Shown piece after piece: positions 27,310 to 37,102 of a DNA stretch of 54,492 nucleotides (position 1 is the stretch's first letter; each line of letters begins with the position of its first letter). Made by a program: the position numbers and the translations under genes. The DNA is from Clostridiales bacterium (GTDB lineage Bacteria; Bacillota; Clostridia; Christensenellales; Aristaeellaceae), in NCBI GenBank assembly GCA_015056315.1, contig SVGN01000014.1, positions 1 through 54,492 of the forward strand. The letters are read 5' to 3'. Under the pieces are notes generated by a model, which worked only from the letters and a program-made list of their open reading frames with translations, was not told the DNA's origin and did no database searches.

Positions 27310-29979
27310 ATGATGAAGCTGGATCTGAGCGGTCTGTGGCAGGTGTATTTGGATGGGGAGAAGACCCCCGCCCTGCCCGCAGCCTACCCGGAGGAGATGT
27401 ACCTGCCCGGTACCACCTCTGCGGCGGGGCTGGGCCCGGAGAACCCTGCCCGGGAGACCTATTTTTTGACCGATGCACACAAATTCGAGGGCTACGCCTG
27501 GTTCCGGCGCAGCTTTACCGCCGCAGGCTGGCAGGGCAGGCAGACGCTGCTCACGCTGGAGCGCACCCGCAAGACCCGGGTGTGGCTGGATGGGGCGGAG
27601 GTGCAGGGCCTTGCCCCTGCCGATCACGACAGCCTTTCCACCCCGCACCGCTATCTGCTGCCCGCTGTTTCGGAGGGGGAGCATGAGCTGGTCATCTGTG
27701 TGGATAATACCGATTACCCCACCCGGGGCGGTCACCTGACCAGCCCGGATACCCAGAGCAACTGGAACGGCATCACCGGCGAGATCAGCCTGACGGTGGC
27801 AGAGAGCATCGCTGAGGGGCTCCGGGTCATCCCCATGGGCTGCACCCTCCGGGTGGTGGCCGATGTGCTGGGCGTGCAGCCTGCGTATGCGGAGGTGCTT
27901 CTGCCCGGCCAGCAGCCCCAGCGGGTGGCTGTGAAGGATGGCCGCATCGACGGTGTATGCGCCCTGACCGGCCAGGAGGCCCTGTGGGATGAGTTCAGCC
28001 CCGCGCTCCACACCCTTACCCTGCGCCTTGGCAACGATGAATACACCCGCACCTTCGGCCTGCGGGTATTCCACAATGAGGGACGCATCCTTCTGTGCAA
28101 TGGCCGGGAGGTGTTCCTCCGCGGCAAGCACGACGGGCTCATCTTTCCCCGCACCGGCTATGCGCCCACCGATGTGGATTCCTGGCGGCAGGTGATGCAG
28201 ACCGCCAAGGATCACGGCATCAACCACTACCGCTTCCATACCTGCTGCCCGCCGGAGGCTGCCTTCCGGGCGGCGGATGAGCTGGGCATCGTGCTTTCGC
28301 CGGAGCTGCCCTTCTGGGGCACAGTGGCCGATGAGGGCGAGGAGGGCTACGATGCCCGGGAACGCGCCTTCCTGATCGGCGAAGGCTTCCGCATCCTGCG
28401 GGAGTTCGGGCACCACCCCTCGTTCGTGTTCCTGTCCATGGGCAACGAGCTGTGGGGCAGCAAACCCGCCCTGAACCGCATGCTGGCGGATTACCGGGCC
28501 TACGACCCGGGCAAGCTGTATGTATCCGGCGCAAACAACTTCCAGTGGGTGCCGGAGGTGCTGGCTGAGGAGGATGTGTTCGTGGGCGTGCGCCTCAGCG
28601 GCGAAAGGCTGATCCGCGGCAGCTATGCCATGTGCGATGCGCCCCAGGGCATCGTGCAGACCACCGCCCCCGAATCCGTTACCAATTACGATGCCATGGT
28701 GGCCCCCAAGGTGGAGGGCGGCGCAGCCGGGCAGAGCGGCAAGGTGCTCATCCAGTACGGCACCGGCGTGAAGGAAGTGGATGCAGAGGCCGCCGAGGCC
28801 ATGATCCCGGAGGTGCCGGTCATTACCCACGAGGTGGGTCAGTACCAGTTCTATCCGGATTTTGACGAGATCGATCAGTACACCGGCCCCCTGAAGGCAC
28901 GCAATTTCGAGGTGTTCCGGGAGCGGCTCACCGAGGCGGGCCTGTGGCAGGAGCATGAACGGTTCTTCCGCTGCGCCGGACAGCTGGCAGTGGATTGCTA
29001 CCGCCGGGAGATCGAGACCGCGCTGCGCTCCGGCGAGATCGCAGGCTTCCAGCTGCTGGATCTGCAGGATTTCTCCGGCCAGGGCACGGCGCTGGTGGGC
29101 GTGCTGAATGCCTTTATGGAGTCCAAGGGCCTCATCGCCCCGGAAAAGTGGCGGCAGTTCTGCGCCTCCACGGTGGTGCTGGGCCTGCTGGATACCTTTG
29201 TGTACCAAAGCGGAGATGCGCTCTGCTTCTCCGTACAGATCAGCGAGTGCGACCCGGCAAAGCGGCACAGTGCCGTTACCTGCCAGCTGTGGGCAGGGGA
29301 GACCCTTCTTGGGCAGGAGACCGTGCCCGTCAAGGCCACGGAGCGCCGCCTGTCCGCGCCGGTCAGGGTGGAGCTGGGCACTCTCAGCGCCGAAAGCACC
29401 ACCCGGCTCACCCTGCGCCTCCTGCTGGAGGATGGCACCTGCAACGAATACCCCCTGTGGGTGTTCCCCAAGGTGGAGGTCTCCATCACCCGGGAGGGCA
29501 TCGCACTGGGCGGGAAGCGCATCGCCTTTGTGGCCAGCGCAGAGGAAGCTGCCGGGAGCACTGTGCCTGCGGTGGTCGTCCCTCCGGCGGAGGGCAAGCT
29601 GCCCGCTGCCTATGCCTCCGATTTCTGGTGCTACCCCATGTTCCGCAGCATTTCCGAAAGCATGGGCAGGCCGCTGCCGATCGGCACGCTGGGCCTCTGC
29701 ATCGCTGCGGAGCACCCCTGGCTGCATGGCTTTACCAAGGAGGAATACACCACTCCGGCCTGGTACGGCATCCTGCAAACGGCGCACTGCGAGAATGTGC
29801 CCTGCGCCGAGCCTGTGGTGCAGATGATCGATAACACCGAGCGCTGCCAGCGGCTGTGCCTGCTGTGGCAGCAGGAGGGCGTTGCCTATCTGACCGCCCG
29901 CCTGTGGGAGAATGCACAGGATCCGGCGGTGCGGGCGTTTGCCGCATCGCTGGCAGAGGGGCTTTGCAAGGAAAAATGA
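27310..29979 (+). CDS. Glycoside hydrolase family 2 enzyme, cytoplasmic
   Basis: 889 residues in the GH2 order: a sugar-binding jelly roll (LDLSGLWQVYLDG onward), an immunoglobulin-like domain, a TIM barrel and C-terminal beta domains. The acid/base Glu is in FLSMGNELWGS (near residue 380) and the likely nucleophile in ITHEVGQYQ (near 510). There is no signal peptide, so it acts on imported oligosaccharides. The specificity (galactosidase, glucuronidase, mannosidase or arabinosidase) cannot be told from the sequence. The ATG at 27310 is nine bases after GGAGG. Confidence 0.85.
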   Translation: MMKLDLSGLWQVYLDGEKTPALPAAYPEEMYLPGTTSAAGLGPENPARETYFLTDAHKFEGYAWFRRSFTAAGWQGRQTLLTLERTRKTRVWLDGAEVQGLAPADHDSLSTPHRYLLPAVSEGEHELVICVDNTDYPTRGGHLTSPDTQSNWNGITGEISLTVAESIAEGLRVIPMGCTLRVVADVLGVQPAYAEVLLPGQQPQRVAVKDGRIDGVCALTGQEALWDEFSPALHTLTLRLGNDEYTRTFGLRVFHNEGRILLCNGREVFLRGKHDGLIFPRTGYAPTDVDSWRQVMQTAKDHGINHYRFHTCCPPEAAFRAADELGIVLSPELPFWGTVADEGEEGYDARERAFLIGEGFRILREFGHHPSFVFLSMGNELWGSKPALNRMLADYRAYDPGKLYVSGANNFQWVPEVLAEEDVFVGVRLSGERLIRGSYAMCDAPQGIVQTTAPESVTNYDAMVAPKVEGGAAGQSGKVLIQYGTGVKEVDAEAAEAMIPEVPVITHEVGQYQFYPDFDEIDQYTGPLKARNFEVFRERLTEAGLWQEHERFFRCAGQLAVDCYRREIETALRSGEIAGFQLLDLQDFSGQGTALVGVLNAFMESKGLIAPEKWRQFCASTVVLGLLDTFVYQSGDALCFSVQISECDPAKRHSAVTCQLWAGETLLGQETVPVKATERRLSAPVRVELGTLSAESTTRLTLRLLLEDGTCNEYPLWVFPKVEVSITREGIALGGKRIAFVASAEEAAGSTVPAVVVPPAEGKLPAAYASDFWCYPMFRSISESMGRPLPIGTLGLCIAAEHPWLHGFTKEEYTTPAWYGILQTAHCENVPCAEPVVQMIDNTERCQRLCLLWQQEGVAYLTARLWENAQDPAVRAFAASLAEGLCKEK

Positions 29980-29995
29980 TGGGTCGCCGGGGAGC

Positions 29996-30063
29996 GTTCT
30001 GAAGGGATGGTCGATCCGGCAACCAACAAAGGAGCATCCGGCGTTCGGATGCTCCTTTGTTGT
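29996..30063. repeat. Solo cassette left-end-like sequence with hairpin
   Basis: TTCTGAAGG, ATCCGG, AAC and AACAAA-GAGCATCCGG appear in the same order as at 53323-53360, ending in a 16-bp perfect hairpin (30025-30040 with 30046-30061). No second hairpin, cargo or right end follows. It sits after the GH2 stop and could also serve as its terminator. Confidence 0.6.
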
Positions 30064-30102
30064 ATAAAAAGGGGGGCTGTTGCTTTCGCAACAGCCCCCT
30101 TC
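30064..30102 (-). terminator. Terminator of the 5'-nucleotidase gene
   Basis: On the minus strand, GGGGGCTGTTGC/GCAACAGCCCCC with a GAAA loop is followed by TTTTT. Confidence 0.9.
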
Positions 30103-30134
30103 CCTGCTCCACAGAAGCAAGGGTATCGGAGAAT

Positions 30135-31817
30135 TTACTCGGCAGCGGGAGCCTCGGGCACAGCCACGATGCGGCCCTGGCCGTAGGGCTCGGCGTACTC
30201 TGCGCCGACCACACCGCCCAGAACGTCGGTGATGTAGGTCATCAGCACCTGGTTGTCCACCATCACTTCGTCCAGGATGATCTTGTTATCCGCGAAGTGG
30301 GTGTAGCCGTCGCCCATATCCTTGATCTTGTAGTTGTGGGAGGCCAGGGTGTAGGTCTTGGCGGGGTCGATGGGTTCGCCGCCCACCAGCACGTTCTGGA
30401 TGCGGCGGGGAGCGCCTTCCTTCACGCCAACGAACATCTTGGCTTCGTCCATTTCAACGGGGCTCTCGATGTAGGTGTGGATCTCGAAGGTCATGCCGCT
30501 CACCTGCAGGAAGCCGCCGAACTCGCCGGGCATGGAGCGCACGGAGAACTCCAGCGCATCCAGGATCTCCTGACCGGTCACCTCGATCATGCACATGGAG
30601 TTGCTGTAGGGGTGCACCAGCAGAATGTCGTTGAGGGTGATGTCGCCGGCCTTGATGGTCTTACGGATGCCGCCGCCGTTGACGATGGCAACATCAGCGC
30701 CGCTCATGGCGCGGTAGGCATCGGCGCACAGGTCGCCCAGATTGGTCTCCGCGTTGCGGATGATGCGGATGGGCTTGCCGTTCTCGTCCACGGCAACGGG
30801 GTCTTCGATGAGCAGGTCAACAGAGGTCTTGGCGACCACTTCCTTCAGCTTCGCATCCAGCTCGTCGGTGGCGGCCTTCACGGCGGTGGCAGCATCGTTC
30901 TCAATGCCGAACAGCTCGGGAGCAGCCACGTCGTTGCCCCACATGTAGATGCCGGTCTCCATGGCGCCGTTGGTGCCGATGGTCAGGTAGCCGATGCCTT
31001 CCAGCTTGGTGCCGCAGGCAGAGCGCAGAACGGTGTTGCCGTCCTTGTTGAGCATCTCCACCTGGTTGGTGTCGTGGCTGTGGCCATCCAGCAGGGCATC
31101 CATGCCGGTGGTGTTGGCGATCACGTCGGCGTAGGTCCAGGGCTGGCACTCGGCCTCGTTGCCCAGGTGGGCCAGACCGATCACGTACTGAGCGCCTTCG
31201 CCCTTGGCGGCATCGATGGCGGTCTGCACGGCAGCGTACAGGGCAGCGCCGGTCTCATCCTGGCAGAAGCCGTAGATGAAGTTGCCGTTCTCATCCTGGA
31301 AGTACTTGGGGGCAGAGGAGGTGATGGTCTTGGGGGTGGAGATGCCCAGGAAGGCGACCTTCACACCATCGAACTCCTTGATGATGTAGGGGGCAAAAAC
31401 GGGTTCGCCGTTCTTGACGAAGTTGCAGGAAACGTAGGGGAACTCGGCCATGGCTACCAGCTCATGGAAGCGCTCCATGCCGTAGTCGAACTCGTGGTTA
31501 CCGATGGTGGCCACGTCGTAGCCCACAGCGTTCATCAGCTTGATGTTGGCTTCGCCTTTGGTCATGGTGCCGATGGGGGCACCCTGGATGGAGTCGCCGT
31601 TGTCTACCAGAACAACGTGCTTGCCCTGAGCTTTCAGGTTGTCGCGCACGGCAGCCAGACCGGCGTAACCAAAGCCGGTATCAACACCGCAGTGTACGTC
31701 GCTGGTAAAGAGCACGACCAGCTCCTGCTGGAGCGCGGGGGCTTCGGCGGTTTCGGCAAAGGCAACGCCGCTCAGCAGCATGCACAGCGCCAGAAGAAGA
31801 CCAAGAAGCTTTTTCAT
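30135..31817 (-). CDS. Secreted 5'-nucleotidase / UDP-sugar hydrolase (UshA-like)
   Basis: 560 residues with a signal peptide (MKKLLGLLLALCMLLSGVAFA). The N-terminal metallophosphatase domain has SDVHCG, NGDSIQG, GNHEFD, LAHLGNE and DGHSHD, the dinuclear metal site. The C-terminal 5'-nucleotidase domain has NGGGIR and a substrate-stacking region. It would release nucleosides and phosphate from extracellular nucleotides. There is no cell-wall sorting signal. It has its own promoter, a GGGAGG ribosome binding site and a terminator. Confidence 0.9.
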   Translation of the reverse strand: MKKLLGLLLALCMLLSGVAFAETAEAPALQQELVVLFTSDVHCGVDTGFGYAGLAAVRDNLKAQGKHVVLVDNGDSIQGAPIGTMTKGEANIKLMNAVGYDVATIGNHEFDYGMERFHELVAMAEFPYVSCNFVKNGEPVFAPYIIKEFDGVKVAFLGISTPKTITSSAPKYFQDENGNFIYGFCQDETGAALYAAVQTAIDAAKGEGAQYVIGLAHLGNEAECQPWTYADVIANTTGMDALLDGHSHDTNQVEMLNKDGNTVLRSACGTKLEGIGYLTIGTNGAMETGIYMWGNDVAAPELFGIENDAATAVKAATDELDAKLKEVVAKTSVDLLIEDPVAVDENGKPIRIIRNAETNLGDLCADAYRAMSGADVAIVNGGGIRKTIKAGDITLNDILLVHPYSNSMCMIEVTGQEILDALEFSVRSMPGEFGGFLQVSGMTFEIHTYIESPVEMDEAKMFVGVKEGAPRRIQNVLVGGEPIDPAKTYTLASHNYKIKDMGDGYTHFADNKIILDEVMVDNQVLMTYITDVLGGVVGAEYAEPYGQGRIVAVPEAPAAE

Positions 31818-31879
31818 TTCGGTTTCCTCCCTTTTTGGTTGTATGGTTTTTGGGGAACGGGAACTTTTTTCCGTACCTC

Positions 31880-31907
31880 ATTATACCATAACCGTGCGTG
31901 TTTTCAA
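31880..31907 (-). promoter_or_regulatory. Promoter of the 5'-nucleotidase gene
   Basis: TTGAAA (31902-31907), 16 bp, TATAAT (31880-31885) on the minus strand. Confidence 0.75.
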
Positions 31908-32092
31908 GAGGCGCATTGGCGGCGGCAGGGCTGCGGTTCGCTGCAACGAAAGGCCATAGCGGCTGTGGAACGTTTTTTTCCAAGCATACCGGTATCCTCT
32001 TACGCTGCCGCTCCCCCCCGGTTGATGGTGAGTTGATCATATGTGGTATACTGTGCATGTGCAATTATTGAAGATAACGGAGGTTTTTCCCG

Positions 32093-32827
32093 ATGGATCA
32101 GCCGTATTCCAAAACCGTTACCCTGGATGCCGCCGTCTGCGATATGAGCGGCCGCTGGCAGCCCGGTGCCATCCTGCGCACGATGCAGGAGGTCTCCGGC
32201 GAGCATGCGGAGGGCTGGGGCCTGGGCCGCGAAGCGCTTACCAATGCAGGCATCGCCTGGGTGCTGAGCCGCTCCGCCCTCAAAATGGATCGCTACCCCC
32301 AGTATGGCGATGCCGTTACCATCCACACCTGGCCGGGCGCTACCCGCCATGCCTTCTTCCCCCGCCATTATACCTTTGAGCTGGATGGGGAGATCATCGG
32401 CTGTGCCACGGCGCTGTATGTGCTGCTTGATATCGGGGAGCGCAAGATGGCCCACCCCTCCCGGCTGCCCGGCGAGCTGCCCGTGTACGACATCCCCGCA
32501 CCCATGCCCACGCCGGGGGTCATCGCCCTGCCGGAGGCGGAACCCCTCTGCACCGACCGCCCCGTGCGCTATACCGATCTGGACTTCAACGGCCATGTGA
32601 ACAACACCCGTTATGTGGATTGGTATGTGGACTGCTTCGATTGGCAGTACCATACCGGCCATGAGCTGGCCCACCTGACGGTGCATTACCTGCAGGAGAT
32701 CCGTCCCGGCGAGGCGGCGGCGCTCCAGCTGCGCCGGGATGGCGATACCGCTGTGCTGCAGGGCTTCGTGGAGGAGCAGCCCCGGTTCCAGATGAAGGGC
32801 ATCTGGCGGGAGCGCACCGCCGAATAA
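32093..32827 (+). CDS. Acyl-ACP thioesterase (FatA/FatB type)
   Basis: 244 residues forming two hot-dog domains. It hydrolyses acyl-ACP to free fatty acids. The second domain holds the catalytic segment YTDLDFNGHVNNTRYVDW (near residue 165); the first includes GIAWVLSRSALKMDRYP. The length is typical of bacterial members. The ATG is nine bases after GGAGG. A TATACT at 32047 could be the -10 box, but the -35 match is weak. Transcribed divergently from the nucleotidase. Confidence 0.88.
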   Translation: MDQPYSKTVTLDAAVCDMSGRWQPGAILRTMQEVSGEHAEGWGLGREALTNAGIAWVLSRSALKMDRYPQYGDAVTIHTWPGATRHAFFPRHYTFELDGEIIGCATALYVLLDIGERKMAHPSRLPGELPVYDIPAPMPTPGVIALPEAEPLCTDRPVRYTDLDFNGHVNNTRYVDWYVDCFDWQYHTGHELAHLTVHYLQEIRPGEAAALQLRRDGDTAVLQGFVEEQPRFQMKGIWRERTAE

Positions 32828-32860
32828 GGGCAGTTTTCCTGCATTTTCCCTGTATGTTCG

Positions 32861-32890
32861 TTGAAATCTGCCGGGGTGCTGTGCTAAAAT
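32861..32890 (+). promoter_or_regulatory. Promoter of the decarboxylase gene
   Basis: TTGAAA (32861-32866), 18 bp, TAAAAT (32885-32890). Confidence 0.65.
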
Positions 32891-32930
32891 GGTGGCGTTC
32901 GTTTATCCCCGATCACCAAGGAGGGTGCCC

Positions 32931-34202
32931 ATGCCTAATTTTTCTTTGACCGATGATGTATTCTTTCAGGCTGCGGAGCAGTTTCAGACCCCGTTCCACC
33001 TCTACAGCGAGAAGGGCCTGCGGGAGAATGCCCGCCGCCTGAACGGAGCGTTTTCCGCGCTGCCCTCCTTCAAGGAGTTTTTTGCCGTAAAAGCGCTGCC
33101 CAACCCCACGGTGCTCCGCATCCTCAGGGAAGAGGGCTGCGGCGTGGATTGCGCCAGCTGGACCGAGCTGATGCTGGCAGAGGCCTGCGGCTTCCGGGGC
33201 GATGAGATCATGTTCAGCGCCAACGATGTGCCGCCCGAAGAGTTTGCCTACGCCCGCCGCCTGGGCGCTACCGTCAATCTGGACGACATCACCCACGTAG
33301 AGACCCTCCGCGCCAACGGCGGCATCCCGGAGGAGGTCTGCCTGCGGTTCAACCCCGGCGGTGCCTTCCGCATTGGCAACACCATCATGGGCGACCCCGG
33401 CGATGCCAAATACGGCATGACCCGCGAGCAGCTCACCAAGGCGCTGCTGAGCATGAAGCCCGACGGCCTCAAGCGCTTCGGTCTGCATGCCTTCCTCTCC
33501 AGCAACACCACCGACCCGCTCTACTACCCCACGCTGGCCAAGCTGCTCTTTACCGTGGGCAAGGAGCTGATGCAGGAGACCGGCCTGCAGCTCAGCTTCG
33601 TCAACCTGTCCGGCGGCATTGGCATCCCCTACCGCCCGGATGGGGAGCCCGCCGATCTGGAAGCCATCGGCGCAGGGGTCGCCGAGCAGTACCGCAAGGC
33701 CTTTGAGGGCATGGATATGCCTCCCGTGGCCGTTAAGAGCGAGCTGGGCCGCTACATGACCGGCCCCAACGGCTGGCTGGTGACCCATGTGATTCACGAG
33801 AAGAACATCCACAAGCGCTACATCGGCCTGGATGCCTCCGCCTGCGACCTGATGCGCCCCGCCATGTATGGCGCGTACCACCACATCACGGTGCCCGGCA
33901 AGGAGCATCTGCCCCATACCGACCTGGTGGATGTTACCGGCAGCCTGTGCGAGAACAACGATAAGTTCGCCATCGACCGTATGCTGCCCCCCATGGAGAT
34001 CGGCGACCTGCTGGTGATCCACGATACGGGTGCCCACGGCCTGAGCATGGGCTACAACTACAACGGCAAGCTGCGCTGCAAAGAGGTGCTCTGCGCCGAG
34101 GATGGCACCTTCCGCCTCATCCGCCGGGAGGAGCGCCCCGCCGATTACTTCGCCACGCTGGATATCGACCCCATCTGGGAACAGCTGGACCGCAACCACT
34201 GA
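32931..34202 (+). CDS. lysA: Diaminopimelate decarboxylase (fold III PLP enzyme)
   Basis: 423 residues of the alanine-racemase-fold decarboxylase group. The PLP lysine is in FFAVKALPNP (near residue 45), followed by GVDCAS, SANDV, and the phosphate-binding LSGGIG. The C-terminal active-site block reads GSLCENNDKFA instead of the common GPLCESGD form, so a related substrate is possible; lysine synthesis from meso-diaminopimelate remains the best call. The ATG at 32931 follows AAGGAGGG. Confidence 0.8.
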   Translation: MPNFSLTDDVFFQAAEQFQTPFHLYSEKGLRENARRLNGAFSALPSFKEFFAVKALPNPTVLRILREEGCGVDCASWTELMLAEACGFRGDEIMFSANDVPPEEFAYARRLGATVNLDDITHVETLRANGGIPEEVCLRFNPGGAFRIGNTIMGDPGDAKYGMTREQLTKALLSMKPDGLKRFGLHAFLSSNTTDPLYYPTLAKLLFTVGKELMQETGLQLSFVNLSGGIGIPYRPDGEPADLEAIGAGVAEQYRKAFEGMDMPPVAVKSELGRYMTGPNGWLVTHVIHEKNIHKRYIGLDASACDLMRPAMYGAYHHITVPGKEHLPHTDLVDVTGSLCENNDKFAIDRMLPPMEIGDLLVIHDTGAHGLSMGYNYNGKLRCKEVLCAEDGTFRLIRREERPADYFATLDIDPIWEQLDRNH

Positions 34203-34211
34203 TGTTTCTGT

Positions 34212-34248
34212 CCCCTTCCGCTGCCAACAGGCACGGAAGGGGTTTTTT
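34212..34248 (+). terminator. Terminator after lysA
   Basis: CCCCTTCC/GGAAGGGG stem followed by TTTTTT. Confidence 0.88.
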
Positions 34249-34291
34249 CTCTTTTGCGGCAGCCCGTGCTATAGCCAAGCTGTGGAAACAA

Positions 34292-34357
34292 TGCTATAAT
34301 CTATTCTGGGGCAGCAGTCTGTTCTTTCGCCCGATGGGCGCAAAGGCTGCTGCCCGG
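34292..34357 (+). promoter_or_regulatory. Extended -10 promoter and leader hairpin of relA
   Basis: TGCTATAAT (34292-34300) is an extended -10 promoter without a good -35. The leader then forms GGGCAGCAG/CTGCTGCCC around an inner CGCCC/GGGCG hairpin (about 34310-34355). There is no U-tract after it, so it is not an obvious terminator. Confidence 0.6.
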
Positions 34358-34399
34358 AAAGACCCGATCAACTGTTATCGGCAGCAAGGAGGCGACCCG

Positions 34400-36598
34400 A
34401 TGCTTACCTATATCACCAACGAATGTATGCCGCTGGAAAAAATGCTGGCACGGGTGGAGAAGCATCACCCCGGCGGGGAAAGCGCGCAGCTGGTCAAAAA
34501 AGCGTACGAGTTTGCCGAGAATGCCCATATGGGGCAGGTGCGCAAAAGCGGCGAGCCTTATTTCATCCATCCGGTATCGGTGGCCAGCATCCTTACCGAT
34601 CTGATGATCGATGCCACCACCATTGCCGCAGGCTTTCTGCACGATACCGTGGAGGATTGCCCGGAGGTAACGCTGGATACCATCCGCGCCGAATTCGGCG
34701 ATGAGGTGGCCCAGCTGGTGGACGGCGTTACCAAACTGGATAAGCTGGATTTCACCAACCGGGAGGAGCAGCAGGCCGAGAGCCTGCGCAAAATGATTCT
34801 TGCCATGAGCAAGGATATCCGCGTGGTGATCATTAAGCTGGCAGACCGGCTGCACAATATGCGCACCCTGCGCTTCCAGGCCGAGCACCGGCAGAAGGCC
34901 ATCGCCCATGAGACGCTGGATATCTACGCCCCTCTGGCGCACCGTCTGGGCATGGGCTCCGTCAAGAGCGAATTGGAGGATCTCTCCTTCAAGTACATCG
35001 ATCCCGAGGCCTTCCACGACATTGCCCAGAAGGTGGGCCTGCGCCGCACCGAGCGGGAGGAGAACATCCGCATGGTCATCTCCGAATTGTCGGAGAAGCT
35101 GGAGAGCCAGGGCATCCGCTACGATATGGACGGCCGCCCCAAGCACCTGTATTCCATCTACCGCAAAATGCGCGGCCAGGGCAAGACCTTCGACCAGATC
35201 TACGACCTGATCGCCGTGCGCGTGATGGTGGATACCGTGCAGGACTGCTACACCGTGCTGGGCATCGTGCACACGCTGTGGAACCAGATACCGGGCCGGT
35301 TCAAGGATTATATCTCCGTGCCCAAGGGCAATATGTACCAGAGCCTGCACACCACGGTGATCGGCGGGCGCAAGATGCCCTTCCCCTTCGAGATCCAGAT
35401 TCGCACGTGGGAGATGCACCGCCTGGCCGAATACGGCGTTGCCGCCCACTGGCGCTATAAAGAGGGTTCCAAGGCCGGCAGCATGGATGATAAGCTCTAC
35501 TGGCTGCGCCAGATCCTGGATTGGCAGGGCGATACCCGGGACAGCAAGGAGTTTATCGACTCCCTCAAGACCGACCTGTTCAGCGAAGAGGTGCTGCTCT
35601 TTACCCCCAAGGGCGATATCATTTCCATGCAGAGGGGCGCTACCCCCATCGATTTCGCCTACCGTATCCACTCCGGCGTAGGCAACCAGTGTGTGGGTGC
35701 CAAGGTGAACGGCCGCATCGTGCCTTTGGAGACTGAGCTGCAGACCGGCGACCGTGTAGAGGTGATCACCTCCGCCAACTCCAAGGGCCCCAGCAACGAT
35801 TGGCTCCGCATCGTCAAGACCCAGCAGGCCAAGAGCAAGATACGCCAGTTCCTGAAGCGGGAGCTGAAGGGCGAGAACGTGCAGAAGGGCCGCGATATGC
35901 TGGAGCATGAGGCCAAGCGCCGGGGCGTGGATCTTTACGCCCTTACCAAGCCGGAATACTACGAGGGCCTGCTCAAGCGCTATGCCTTTGCCGACCTGAA
36001 CGATATCTACGGCGCGGTGGGCTATGGCGGCATTGCCAGCGCGTATGTGATCTCCCGCCTGCTGGAGGAGCAGCATAAGGCGGAGGTCGCCGCCGCCCCC
36101 AAGGTGCAGGAGGTTACCGAAGATGAGGTAAAGGCCCATCTGGGCAAGCCCAGCCACGGTATTTATGTAAAGGGCGAGAGCGGCATGCTGGTGCGCTTTG
36201 CCCGCTGCTGCAACCCCCTGCCCGGCGATGAGATCATCGGCTACATCACCCGCGGGCGCGGCGTTACCGTGCACAAGGCCGATTGCCCCAATATGCAGAA
36301 CGAGACCGACGAACGCCTCGTAGAGGTGACCTGGGCAGACCCGGAGGCCAATGCGGAGTTCAATGCGGGCATCAACATCATCGCTTACGACCATGTGAGC
36401 CTTTTGGGCGAGCTGGCTATGGTCATCGGCAATATGGGCATCCCCATCGTGGCGGCCTCGGCCAAGCGGGATCAGCGCAAAAAGACCAGCGTGATCACCA
36501 CGGTTGTGCAGGTCAAGAGCCGCGAGCAGCTGGACCGGCTTATCAAGCAGATCCAGAAGCGCAGCGATGTGGTGGATGTATACCGCTCGTCCAACTAA
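34400..36598 (+). CDS. relA: Bifunctional (p)ppGpp synthetase/hydrolase RelA/SpoT
   Basis: 732 residues with the full Rel layout: HD hydrolase domain (HDTVEDC, residues about 78; KLADRLHNMRTL), synthetase domain (YDLIAVRVMV; VPKGNMYQSLHTTV; EIQIRTWEMH), TGS (VLLFTPKGDI), a zinc-finger/RIS region with CC in ARCCNPLPGD, and a C-terminal ACT domain (INIIAYDHVSLLGELAMVI). It controls the stringent response. The ATG at 34400 lies seven bases after AAGGAGG. First gene of relA-dtd-MBL-hemZ. Confidence 0.96.
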   Translation: MLTYITNECMPLEKMLARVEKHHPGGESAQLVKKAYEFAENAHMGQVRKSGEPYFIHPVSVASILTDLMIDATTIAAGFLHDTVEDCPEVTLDTIRAEFGDEVAQLVDGVTKLDKLDFTNREEQQAESLRKMILAMSKDIRVVIIKLADRLHNMRTLRFQAEHRQKAIAHETLDIYAPLAHRLGMGSVKSELEDLSFKYIDPEAFHDIAQKVGLRRTEREENIRMVISELSEKLESQGIRYDMDGRPKHLYSIYRKMRGQGKTFDQIYDLIAVRVMVDTVQDCYTVLGIVHTLWNQIPGRFKDYISVPKGNMYQSLHTTVIGGRKMPFPFEIQIRTWEMHRLAEYGVAAHWRYKEGSKAGSMDDKLYWLRQILDWQGDTRDSKEFIDSLKTDLFSEEVLLFTPKGDIISMQRGATPIDFAYRIHSGVGNQCVGAKVNGRIVPLETELQTGDRVEVITSANSKGPSNDWLRIVKTQQAKSKIRQFLKRELKGENVQKGRDMLEHEAKRRGVDLYALTKPEYYEGLLKRYAFADLNDIYGAVGYGGIASAYVISRLLEEQHKAEVAAAPKVQEVTEDEVKAHLGKPSHGIYVKGESGMLVRFARCCNPLPGDEIIGYITRGRGVTVHKADCPNMQNETDERLVEVTWADPEANAEFNAGINIIAYDHVSLLGELAMVIGNMGIPIVAASAKRDQRKKTSVITTVVQVKSREQLDRLIKQIQKRSDVVDVYRSSN

Positions 36599-36622
36599 AC
36601 CATCAAAAGGGAGGCGCGGCCA

Positions 36623-37072
36623 ATGCGCGCAGTGATCCAACGGGTAAAGGGTTCCTCCGTTGCCATCGACGGGCAGACGGTGGGGCAGTGCGGCCACGGG
36701 CTGATGGTGCTCATCGGCGTGGAGGCCGGGGATACCGAGAAGGATATGGCATACATTGCCGACAAGGTACCCAATCTGCGTATTTTTGAAGATGATAACG
36801 GCAAGATGAATCTGTCTCTGATGGATATGGGCGGGCAGATCCTGGCCATCAGCCAGTTCACGCTGCTGGGCGATGCCCGCGGTGGCCGCCGCCCCAGCTT
36901 TACCGCCGCCGCCCGCCCGGATACCGCCGTGCCTCTGTACGAGGCGCTGGTGGAAAAATGGCGGGGGCTGGGCATCCATGTGGAGACCGGCGTTTTCGGT
37001 GCCGATATGCAGGTGAGCCTGGTCAACGACGGCCCCGTCACCATTCTACTGGACAGCCACAAGCTGTTCTGA
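36623..37072 (+). CDS. dtd: D-aminoacyl-tRNA deacylase Dtd
   Basis: 149 residues, start [17 protein letters not shown]. It hydrolyses D-amino acids and glycine mischarged on tRNA. The active-site motifs SQFTLLGD (near residue 77) and NDGPVT (near 136) are both present. It follows relA by 24 bp with GGGAGG before the ATG; relA-dtd is a common clostridial pair. Confidence 0.96.
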   Translation: MRAVIQRVKGSSVAIDGQTVGQCGHGLMVLIGVEAGDTEKDMAYIADKVPNLRIFEDDNGKMNLSLMDMGGQILAISQFTLLGDARGGRRPSFTAAARPDTAVPLYEALVEKWRGLGIHVETGVFGADMQVSLVNDGPVTILLDSHKLF

Positions 37073-37102
37073 TGCCCCGATCTTTACTGGGAGGCGATAC
37101 CC

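Noticed and set aside
27220-30120. A 966-codon minus-strand frame over the GH2 gene
   Set aside because: No plausible domains, no ribosome binding site, and GH2 motifs are intact on the plus strand.
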